Positions 7,701-12,644 of a DNA stretch of 12,644 bases are shown here, in pieces. Under the pieces are notes generated by a model. The model did no database searches. It was not told where the DNA came from and saw only the letters and a list, made by a program, of their open reading frames with translations. Numbering within the stretch: position 1 is the stretch's first letter; every line of letters begins with the position of its first letter. The translations under genes and the position numbers were made by a program. Source of the stretch: Kiritimatiellia bacterium (GTDB lineage: Bacteria > Verrucomicrobiota > Kiritimatiellia > SLAD01); the NCBI GenBank assembly GCA_007127595.1, contig SKZA01000229.1, positions 1-12,644 on the forward strand. Reading direction: 5' to 3'.

Positions 7701-10700
7701 AGCGCCGTTCATCCAGGCGTATTCGATCGCTGCAATGGCGTCGGACGTGAATCCGAAGCCGAGCGGGCCGATGAATCGCAGCGCCATCATGCGCGTGTTC
7801 CAGTTCACCCCGGCGATGCCGATACCATTATTGCCGACCGCGCCAATGATGCCCGCGACGTGTGTGCCGTGGCCGTGATCGTCCATGGGATCATCCGTGT
7901 TACCATAGAAATCGAAGCCCAGATTCTCCCACATATTGGCGGCAAGATCGCCGTGCGTATAATCGATGCCGCTGTCAATAACCGCCACGAGCGAGGCGCG
8001 CGTACCGACGGTAATGTCCCAAGCGGCTTCGGCGTTGATGTCGGCGCCCTCGGTTCCGCCTGTCTGGCCCGTATTGTTCAGGGCCCACTGACTCTGATAC
8101 ATCGGATCATTGGGCGTACGCAGCGAATGCACCTTGTAATCGGGTTCCGCATAGCGCACGGAACCGTGCATGCGGACTTCCTCCAGTTTTTGCGATATGG
8201 TTGTTCCGTCCATGATCGCCATCAGGTGCACCGGCGCAATCTGGTAACTGCGCGTCTTCGCGAGTCCGAGATCTTCCCCGAGCACTCGGGCCTGATCCTT
8301 CGTGATACCGGTCTGGAAGCTCACAAGGATGTGATCCGCCGCATGCTCATGTTCCAGCGCCTCTTCGAGAGACTTCATGATCGGTTGATATGCGCCGGGC
8401 TCCGGCGTGAACTTGATCGAAGCCGACATGGTGTCGGCGCGATTGGCCAGTTGCTCAACGGCATGATCCGCGACCGCGCCCGCAAGAATGGCCACGTCAT
8501 CCAGATAACCGGTGAAGCCTTCACCGATCGTCACTTCACCGCGGAAATGGCGATCTTCAAAGACGCCGAGCCCCGTCGGCTCGAAAGCGTCCGTCCGATA
8601 TGCGGATAGTTCTCCGTCGATGTAGAGCTTCAGGGTCTGGTTGCCCGGATCATACGAAGCCGCTAAATGCGTCCACTCCTCTTCACGAATGTAGGTGGTA
8701 ACCAACTGTCCGCCGGTCACTTCACTGTCGATGGTGCTGTCCACACGGATTTCAACCGGATTACCGGAGCCATCAATGCCGACATAACGCGTGTAGGGTC
8801 GCAGGAAGCCGGTACCGGGATCCACTTCGACGCCCAGTTCGTAGTTCACGCCCCATGTGTTGTGCTGCGGGTTCAAGACCCGACGCTGAATCAGCGTCCC
8901 CTCAGCGCCGGCATCCGGACGCACCCACGTATGAATGGTCCATGCACGGAGCGCGTGCCGCGGTTGGTCGTTCACCGCCAAATGTCCGGCGCCGTCGACC
9001 CGCAGGGAGTTACGTTGCACCGGATCCAGCGAGTGAATCGGGCTGGAGACCATGTTCGGTTCCGCCGGGGGCAACGGATCGCCGGGATTCCAGCCGGGCG
9101 GAACACGCTGTCCCGTCACTTCTTCCCAATCCGTAAGCCCGTCGTCATCCGTATCCACCATATCCACACGGGTACCCGAAATATTCTGCTCAAACAGGTT
9201 GGAGAGACCGTCTCCGTCTGAATCGCGATCGCCATCGAGAATGCCGTCGCCGAACGTGTCCTGCTTCCTCGGGTTTAACTCCGCCAGGTACTCGGTGATG
9301 TTCCATAAACCGTCCCCGTCCGGATCGGCCATCGGGTCCCACGGATTCGGGCCGATCGCCGTCGGATCGAAGTCCGGCCAGTACCGTCGCTGCCACCAAT
9401 CCGGGATGCCGTCGGCATTTTCATCGATCAGATACATGATTTCCGACGGCGTTTCCGGAGGCGCAGCCACGACATCCGGCGCCCCTTGAATGCGCGCGGA
9501 GCTTTCCCAACGGTCTTCCCATTGGTCCTCGCCAGCGGCGGCGGCGAAATCCTGCACCACGCCGACGGCCCATGTCGCATACTGGGCAAAGTCAGGATGC
9601 GCGGCGGTAATAATCCCGTCGTCAAACCTCAGATACGAGACGAGATGGTCCTCGTCCCCGCTCAAGGGCAGCGACGTGGACGGATAGTTGAATTGCAGAA
9701 CATACGTGTCCTGTTCGCGCGGATGCGCCAACGGCGGCAAGAGGGGCTCGGGCGGCTCGGCCGACCACAGGCGCACCTCGTCGATCATTCCGTCAAAACC
9801 TTGTCCGACACGCGTTTCCCGCGGGCCGAGCCCGCCGGTCACGGGACGCCTGCCGGCAGTGTCCGTTTCCGCGTACAGCGAGCCATTGACTTCCAGGCGC
9901 AGCCGGTCGGCCTCCATATCGTAGCTCGCCCGAATATGCGTCCATTCCCCGATGGGGATCTCGACCAATCCCGCCGGCGGCATAACCTCGACGACCTGCG
10001 GCGTATTGCCCACCATGGCCGTAAAGCGGGCTTCCGGACGACCGTCGGCACGAAGACCCAGGTAATAGTTGAACTGACCGGCCTGCACCGTGCGGGCGAT
10101 AATCTCCGCATCGACGTGCGCATTCGGATTCACCCATGCTTCGGCCACCCAATTGGTGAGGATGAATCGGTCTTCATCCGCCATCAGCACGTAATCGGCC
10201 GGGTTTCCGACCACATTAAGGACCCGGTTCACCAGAGGACTCAGGCTGTCGAGCGGATCATATCCGAGTTCCACGGATTCGCCGTCGCTCATACCGTTAT
10301 TGTCGGTGTCCCAAATGGTCGGATCGGTACCGTAAAGGTAGATTTCGTCCCAGTTGGACAGACCGTCACCGTCGGAATCCCATTCGGCGTCATTCAACAC
10401 GCGATCGGGATCCAAGGAATACGGATCGTGCGGGTCGGCGCCCAGTTTGTATTGCCAGTAGTTGGGGATACCCGTGCCATCCCAATTATCATCGGCCACG
10501 GACGGCCCGGCGGGATCCAAGCCCTGCTGGATGTACCACCAATCAGCAATTCCATCGTCATTGGAGTCGGCTTCCGATATCTGGACGGGGGAATCATCCG
10601 GATCCACAGGGACCATAAAGGCGTTGCCGCGCAGGGTACCGCCGCTACGCCACTCCCTCAACCAGTCGCGATCAAAGCCGGGGGCGAATTCCTGCACCTG

Positions 10701-12644
10701 GCCACGTGTCCAGTTCGGGTTGCCGCTCGTGCCGCTCCAGAACCCGTCGGCATCGGGACCCGTAGCGCTTGTACCGTCATCGAACCGGTAGTAGGACACC
10801 AGATCCACGAGGTGGAGTTGGGATCCCAGCGCAATACCGTCCATAAGTTCTTCGATATCCTCGCCGATCAACGGACGACTGAATATACCGACATCGTTGA
10901 TTTGACCGTTGAAACCCTGTCCTACGCGGGTAAACATCGGGCCCACCCCACTGATGGCGGGGCGCCGCGAGGTGATCTTCGTGGTCACCTGTAAACCGTC
11001 AAGATAGATGGACAAGCGGCCCGTCTCGTCATTGAAGGTACCGGCCACATGCGTCCACTCACCGGGTTGCAACGCTCTGGCCAGCGGAGAAATCAACTCC
11101 ACCACATCGCCGGGATCGTCGCCGGGCGTGAAGCTCAATATGATCTGGCCGTCCTCGTTCATCTCCAGCGAGTAATTGAGCACCGGGTTCTGGACCTGAC
11201 GGGCAATGATCGTGCTGCCCGCCGCCAAGCTGTCCGGATTTACCCAAGCTTGCAATGTCCATTCCGGCAGGGCGAATCGCACGGCCAGAGGCATTTCAAC
11301 ATAGCTGCCCGGATCACCGTCCAGGTCGAGCATCAGATCGCGTAGCGGCGCCAGCGCAGACGCCGGATTCGGGTCGTCCGGATCGCCGTCAATCCACGAA
11401 TTATCCGCCGTGTCAGGCAGGCGCGGATCGCTTCCCTTTATTTGTTCCTGCAGGTTCGACAACTCGTCGTCGTCAAAGTCAGCCGCCCCATCCCAAATCC
11501 CGTCGTTATTCGTGTCCCGGGATTTCGGGTTGGTATCCACGAAGTATTCATACAGATTGTTGAGTCCGTCGCCGTCGGGATCACCCATGGGATCAATGCC
11601 GACGAATCCGAAGTAGACCCGCTCCCACCAATCCGGAATCCCGTTCCCGGTCGAGTCGTGGAACAACTCCAATAGATCGGCATATTCAACCGCGCTGAAC
11701 GTCACATCACTGATGGCGTACCGGAAGTCCAGGCGATGCATATGGTCTTCGGCGCCATAGCCGGTCACCAAGCCGTCCATGGGATTCACGATGGAGGTAT
11801 TCATTCCATCATCAAAGGTGTAATACGCGACCAGCGCCGACGTGAGATCGATCGGGACACTGACTTCATCCTCGTCCTCGGGATCATCCGTCGAGGGCGC
11901 CGTCCCCTCCGGGCCGATCAGCTCAAACACGAAGTCACTTAGGAAGACGCCGCTGTCGAAGATTTGATCGAAGGCGTCGGCGATGGCGAATTTGAGCGTA
12001 TGCGTCCCCGGTTCGATGGCTCGGCTCGTGCGCAGGAGCGGAGTCAAGCCGTCGTACTCGAGCGCCAGCGTTACCGGGATTTTCCCAACTTTGGCCGGGT
12101 GTCCCATATCAAATGGATCGTTGTCCAACTGGAAGAAGTTGTTGTTGACGCTGATGGGCTGGCCCAATTGATCGAAGGCGATATTCTCGCCGTTCAGGAA
12201 GGCCCCGAACACGTCATTGAACGCCGTACCCACAAATTCCGGGAACTCCTCGGAACCGAAGATGAATCGGAAGCTGATACCGTCAATGGTTTCATCCGTT
12301 GTAAAGGTTATCGTGAGGGATGCGGCATCAAAGGTTGATACTCCGTCAATCAGCGCGGAGAGGTCCGGATCGCCGGGGGTTCCGAAGGCCGTGCTGGTAT
12401 CCGGTGCCATGTTGGAAACCGCGGCCGCATCGACGGCCCGGCCGGAACTCAAAATGATGCGGCTACCCGGTCGGGGGAAACCGTCCGGCAAGGGCGGAAA
12501 TCCGACAAATGTTCCCGCGGCTGCATCAGCGCCCGTATATTCTATGGAAACGATTTCCACGCCTTCGGGGACGTCTTCGGTAAAGAAGGCCGACCACAAG
12601 GTGTCCGCATTGGACGTCTCATTAACGGTAACCTCGTCCGGGAC
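1764..12644 (-). CDS. Giant modular secreted subtilase-adhesin (N-terminus outside window)
   Basis: The frame is open from the right edge to a TAG at 1766-1764, giving 3626 visible residues (numbered here from the edge). The in-frame TTG at 12599 is not the start: the 15 codons before it are open and continue the same domain. Domain order by residue: choice-of-anchor L 1-245; strand, Asp-rich block and LamG supermodules at 269-604, 612-965 and 997-1403; subtilase propeptide-like 1437-1508 and S8 catalytic domain 1510-1811; further supermodules at 1813-2158 and 2174-2441; LamG6 2446-2685; Asp-rich block 2817-2947; split beta domain 2948-3150; fibronectin-like 3152-3340; carboxypeptidase-regulatory-like 3349-3451; Asp-rich 3454-3535; unassigned tail to 3626. 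It is probably exported and calcium-stabilised, binding glycans or proteins and cleaving proteins outside the cell. No signal peptide can be seen because the start is missing, and I recognise no C-terminal anchor. The frame is uninterrupted, so it looks like a live gene. Confidence 0.94.
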   Translation of the reverse strand, partial: VPDEVTVNETSNADTLWSAFFTEDVPEGVEIVSIEYTGADAAAGTFVGFPPLPDGFPRPGSRIILSSGRAVDAAAVSNMAPDTSTAFGTPGDPDLSALIDGVSTFDAASLTITFTTDETIDGISFRFIFGSEEFPEFVGTAFNDVFGAFLNGENIAFDQLGQPISVNNNFFQLDNDPFDMGHPAKVGKIPVTLALEYDGLTPLLRTSRAIEPGTHTLKFAIADAFDQIFDSGVFLSDFVFELIGPEGTAPSTDDPEDEDEVSVPIDLTSALVAYYTFDDGMNTSIVNPMDGLVTGYGAEDHMHRLDFRYAISDVTFSAVEYADLLELFHDSTGNGIPDWWERVYFGFVGIDPMGDPDGDGLNNLYEYFVDTNPKSRDTNNDGIWDGAADFDDDELSNLQEQIKGSDPRLPDTADNSWIDGDPDDPNPASALAPLRDLMLDLDGDPGSYVEMPLAVRFALPEWTLQAWVNPDSLAAGSTIIARQVQNPVLNYSLEMNEDGQIILSFTPGDDPGDVVELISPLARALQPGEWTHVAGTFNDETGRLSIYLDGLQVTTKITSRRPAISGVGPMFTRVGQGFNGQINDVGIFSRPLIGEDIEELMDGIALGSQLHLVDLVSYYRFDDGTSATGPDADGFWSGTSGNPNWTRGQVQEFAPGFDRDWLREWRSGGTLRGNAFMVPVDPDDSPVQISEADSNDDGIADWWYIQQGLDPAGPSVADDNWDGTGIPNYWQYKLGADPHDPYSLDPDRVLNDAEWDSDGDGLSNWDEIYLYGTDPTIWDTDNNGMSDGESVELGYDPLDSLSPLVNRVLNVVGNPADYVLMADEDRFILTNWVAEAWVNPNAHVDAEIIARTVQAGQFNYYLGLRADGRPEARFTAMVGNTPQVVEVMPPAGLVEIPIGEWTHIRASYDMEADRLRLEVNGSLYAETDTAGRRPVTGGLGPRETRVGQGFDGMIDEVRLWSAEPPEPLLPPLAHPREQDTYVLQFNYPSTSLPLSGDEDHLVSYLRFDDGIITAAHPDFAQYATWAVGVVQDFAAAAGEDQWEDRWESSARIQGAPDVVAAPPETPSEIMYLIDENADGIPDWWQRRYWPDFDPTAIGPNPWDPMADPDGDGLWNITEYLAELNPRKQDTFGDGILDGDRDSDGDGLSNLFEQNISGTRVDMVDTDDDGLTDWEEVTGQRVPPGWNPGDPLPPAEPNMVSSPIHSLDPVQRNSLRVDGAGHLAVNDQPRHALRAWTIHTWVRPDAGAEGTLIQRRVLNPQHNTWGVNYELGVEVDPGTGFLRPYTRYVGIDGSGNPVEIRVDSTIDSEVTGGQLVTTYIREEEWTHLAASYDPGNQTLKLYIDGELSAYRTDAFEPTGLGVFEDRHFRGEVTIGEGFTGYLDDVAILAGAVADHAVEQLANRADTMSASIKFTPEPGAYQPIMKSLEEALEHEHAADHILVSFQTGITKDQARVLGEDLGLAKTRSYQIAPVHLMAIMDGTTISQKLEEVRMHGSVRYAEPDYKVHSLRTPNDPMYQSQWALNNTGQTGGTEGADINAEAAWDITVGTRASLVAVIDSGIDYTHGDLAANMWENLGFDFYGNTDDPMDDHGHGTHVAGIIGAVGNNGIGIAGVNWNTRMMALRFIGPLGFGFTSDAIAAIEYAWMNGARISNNSWGSYGFSQALFDAIQTAGNMGHLFIAAAGNANFDNDILPFYPASYNLPNIISVASLDHNGTRSPFSNFGQNSVHIAAPGSAIVSTLPNNSFGTLSGTSMAAPHVAGVAALIQSQAPGLSHTAIRQLILNSVDHVQEWEGLTSTGGRLNAARAVGGAGAPVLYFTFNDGGSPGYDGGETVEDFTVARDWDNGWFHAGRFVGDAQFSDVEFFDRKIDSNNDGIPDWWYEAYGFDPFGPSIAHEDPDGDGLINLYEYLAGTHPLMPDSNMDGTTDANTDSNNDGLTNLQKQELGLHPLLSDTDDDGVTDYDEVQTGTDPLNPYDPDQFGAVEFGGNGRLLVRTERDIDAHANWTVEAWVQAAGTDVTGIILRRAEKFPFQGMRWVDYELGLENNIPYITYAYREGGALKTMRVDGVRPIGTNWTHLAGVLDDEDNQLRLLVNGKRVAYQRPAIRPPITVFGNFESTIGGGHLDAGGNVVGGFVGQIDAVRVWGYARSGLEIQNNRGVLLPEFDGLRPDANRAPIRIFNFDTRGVYAQNSRYTNDWMSGSVYGIDDVSRTWIHAAQFEGDADWADAPWPPKSLDSDDDGTPDHDERTMGWEVHRSEIPLIYRALAFNGDPGDVFVDELVDNEETGQFAITNWTVEAWVRPTDLPNGIAPVVQRRTKGTGRVTFELGVLESGGVVQPYTRFQRDDAGNEFVTLTHPTGLSVGTDATDWTHIAATYSNGIYSLFVDGGLIKYDTTLGAKPYVGEGGFVTLGSDNYIGHLQEVRIWNKPRTHQEILEGHRDVLLFSAGRLESSFDGRETYLGRDTESHEDGLVYDHTFTGMIDTIPYLAGRRTHKFSMGAWIRMEPGAQGGIVAERKVDLMLVPEEPDWRPNHRLSITDEGFPKLEWQGQVRVYTPIFEDDDDDNGDDDESDPQQSRVVRIEAFEEVVTRNLTSEVDIRDGQWHHIAVVGDSVRIRMYIDGELDRELGTYYNFMLRPAPQFEGFYRTYMPINSALRIADDGLDALVDEVMFWNEDLSQEQVRQFMRYGLTKADIAAGVTEIEPLPEFAVDPGEPRQRLVSYVTFDGELDLPFVPDIVNEAMDYRILPQPSMSEIITPSTPPIVVDRLRTFDRSLRGYFAAFDGGEHVENYMERNHWGHSGLLRGSAEFVAVDRDTLEHLEKDSSGDGMPDWWKAKYGLDPGSSEGIHGPWADPDGDGLPNIAEFLAGTDPMNWDTAGDGFSDFDSIGPGEILPWGNLLTDMDGMADAWEVQFAPYLSPAVYDGHLDPDGDGWSNFAEFMADTNPTDVSEFPRPLMNVRFRYHGPHSQGPIRIFFYDSPSMDGVPIAVATAGDSQATSALNVGSVGDDGQFASGTIPIVPIVPGTLSIRAPQANGIDFVDQGNGVLRSQGITPTRFGQIDYETGSWSVNLAPSQFSPDRECSASWSYFVGVSSFPFDGVASIIEGHLREGDTWAFAFIDRDGTGDWNPGDPAGLAQDQPINVSWGEIPTVEFGLTDELPGYHRFSWDPIPGATSYDVAIMKFSGPAQAITRTIDNRTYFHEGDYQFADVFGLTWGIAEWYVYNEDGSIHESGVFNMEYPSTLPEPVIESPVGQVVFARNDFVWSMHEAAVTARIQIRAGASNGPVVFDEVVPAPHRGPDGKYRFDMPLYAGDALLPNGTYYWRVRGENPRTNGSFSPYRSFTVNLQPSGVGVHSIAGEVSYFGPAPATNIIVQAFRSPGFSGRPDAQVTLNAPGPYILMGLAPGTYHVRAFINQNPAKLQYWESWGFVKDYEFGSDYEVKPITVPGNKVGQRVVIRDRDTNNNGIPDAWEFAEFGSLQSESQAAWNDWALWQIDSSGDGLSDGQKIALGLDPNRLDTHEDGIPDALRIVFGLDPTDPTAMPPVMDLFIITDVSLSPDADIVTYTTHPMAPPIVTNVRAFVAGTPSLTVPFLPIINSGRTITPAEWGDVWIYNNTAPLHEMMFYRIQWKIE
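1767..3392 (-). other. Beta-rich C-terminal region of the giant protein
   Basis: In order: the second half of the split beta domain ('LREGDTWAFAFIDRDG', 3392-3200); a fibronectin-III-like segment beginning 'RFSWDPIPGATSYDVAI' and a second one with 'NGTYYWRVRG' (together about 3190-2625); a carboxypeptidase-regulatory-like domain with 'GEVSYFGPA' and 'YILMGLAPGTYHVRAFI' (about 2600-2290); an Asp-rich calcium-type block with 'NNNGIPDAWE' and 'SSGDGLSDGQK' (2285-2040); and about 90 unassigned residues ending 'FYRIQWKIE'. Such domains usually serve as spacers or binding arms in exported proteins. I see no PEP-CTERM, LPXTG or type IX secretion signal. Domain borders are approximate. Confidence 0.65.
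3393..3603 (-). repeat. Beta module shared with the lipoprotein, copy in the giant protein
   Basis: About 70 residues with the pattern P-I-V-P-G-T-L-S-I, then 'FVDQGNGVL', 'GQIDYETGSWSV' and a closing 'ASWSYF'. It matches two copies in the downstream lipoprotein. Codon use differs from the rest of the gene: in the 47 codons 3533-3393 I count 19 with G or C in third position (about 40%), against 31 of 46 (67%) in the protease stretch 7988-7851. TTA, TCA and AGG codons appear close together here. It lies inside another beta domain whose halves flank it (3800-3605 and 3392-3200). Function unknown. Confidence 0.7.
3800..7206 (-). repeat. C-terminal set of FDDG / Asp-rich / LamG supermodules, partly degenerate
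   Basis: The first unit after the protease is complete: 'VLYFTFNDGG' near 7206, 'DGIPDWW' and the Asp-rich block 7045-6715, then LamG4 6712-6170. The second ('IRIFNFDTRG' near 6125) has only one Asp motif (5948-5905) and lacks the Trp-Trp pair before LamG5 (5862-5320). LamG6 (5310-4590) follows directly with no FDDG or Asp block of its own, and carries an internal acidic insert (4985-4930) of mostly Asp and Glu. The last unit has the strand 'LVSYVTFDG' (near 4505) and a long Asp-rich block 4195-3805 with 'DGMPDWW', but no LamG after it. The array is thus irregular on this side. Confidence 0.78.
7210..8336 (-). other. Subtilisin-type (S8) peptidase domain with its own propeptide-like segment
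   Basis: Bases 8336-8120 encode an inhibitor-I9-like fold beginning 'ILVSFQTG' and ending 'VRYAEPDY'. It is followed by the 'PNDPMYQSQWALNNTGQ' lead typical of secreted subtilases. The catalytic set is complete: Asp1557 in VIDSGID (codon 7976-7974), His1592 in HGTHVAG (7871-7869), oxyanion Asn1684 in AAGNAN (7595-7593) and Ser1752 in SGTSMAAPH (7391-7389). The spacings of 35, 92 and 68 residues are close to those of subtilisin BPN' (32, 91, 66). The domain ends near 'GRLNAARAV'. It is therefore predicted to be an active serine endopeptidase whose propeptide lies about 1430 residues inside the chain, not at the N-terminus. Confidence 0.95.
8435..11838 (-). repeat. Three N-terminal FDDG / Asp-rich / LamG supermodules
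   Basis: Three homologous protein-level units lie before the protease. Each opens with a strand close to 'LVSYxRFDDG' (near 11838, 10810 and 9655). Next comes 'DGIPDWW' or 'DGIADWW' with one to several D-x-D-G-D-G motifs of thrombospondin-3 type (11660-11410, 10575-10245, 9425-9090). Each ends in a LamG-like jellyroll (11336-10830, 10232-9750, 9008-8435) with the usual 'WTxxAWVxP', 'GEWTHxAxxYD', 'LxLYxDG' and 'GxIDDVxIxS' strands. LamG jellyrolls generally bind sugars or proteins, and the Asp loops normally chelate calcium. The copies are clearly homologous as protein, but I see no long identical DNA stretch, so the duplication looks old. Confidence 0.8.
11908..12644 (-). other. Choice-of-anchor L domain (N-terminal visible part of the giant protein)
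   Basis: About 245 residues. The family pattern is visible in order: 'ALxxAF'-like opening (here DTLWSAFF), 'IEYTGADAAAGTF', 'IILSSGRA', 'GDPDLSALI', 'SFRFIFGSEEFPEFV', 'FNDVFGAFLNG', 'PISVNN' and a closing beta strand 'DFVFEL'. Family knowledge: these beta domains sit near the N-terminus of large exported bacterial proteins whose C-terminal anchor varies (PEP-CTERM, type IX secretion, LPXTG and others). The match begins at the window edge and looks almost complete, so I infer that only a signal peptide and perhaps a short lead remain outside. Confidence 0.85.

Noticed and set aside
6906..8609. 567-codon open frame on the plus strand opposite the protease
   Set aside because: Same codon register and same explanation as the frame at 3882-6023. 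The opposite strand has intact subtilase motifs, so coding lies there.
9486..10994. 502-codon open frame on the plus strand
   Set aside because: Register-matched antisense shadow of the LamG2 and linker region; no recognisable protein features.
12597..12599. TTG as start codon of the giant gene
   Set aside because: The frame is open for 15 more codons to the window edge, and those residues together with this Leu continue the choice-of-anchor L pattern. No signal peptide follows the TTG.

Overview
The window is almost entirely one enormous minus-strand gene followed by one small minus-strand lipoprotein gene. Counted from the right edge, the giant reading frame has 3626 codons without a stop and is still open at base 12644, so its true N-terminus lies outside the window. 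Both genes read right to left. The domain types (choice-of-anchor L, LamG-like jellyrolls, thrombospondin-3-like Asp-rich repeats with the 'DGIPDWW' signature, and a lipoprotein opening with a 'NFSGVY' motif), together with a GC-rich composition, suggest a bacterium of the PVC group (Verrucomicrobiota, Kiritimatiellota or Lentisphaerota). This is inference from protein style; no phylogenetic marker is present.

Layout, following the minus strand. Bases 12644-11908 hold a choice-of-anchor L domain. Bases 11838-8435 hold three successive supermodules, each made of an 'LVxYxxFDDG' strand, an Asp-rich calcium-type repeat block and a LamG-like domain. Bases 8336-7210 hold a complete subtilisin-type (S8) peptidase with its own propeptide-like segment and an intact Asp/His/Asn/Ser set. 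Bases 7206-3800 hold more of the same supermodule, with three further LamG domains. Bases 3800-1767 hold a beta-rich C-terminal region: a domain interrupted by a foreign-looking beta module, two fibronectin-III-like segments, a carboxypeptidase-regulatory-like domain, a last Asp-rich block and an unassigned C-terminus. After 77 bp (measured to the first in-frame ATG) comes the lipoprotein gene (1677-481), with its own plausible sigma70 promoter and ribosome binding site. It carries two copies of the beta module that interrupts the giant protein.

Bases 1-480 carry no gene I can support. They hold a 4 x 9-bp tandem repeat, a small GC-rich palindrome and two strong hairpins.

Working model (inference): the giant protein is an exported, calcium-stabilised, surface or extracellular protease-adhesin with carbohydrate- or protein-binding jellyrolls on both sides of the protease. 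The lipoprotein is a membrane-anchored companion, linked to it by position, strand and a shared module. No enzyme pathway, RNA gene, CRISPR array, insertion sequence or known defence system is visible.
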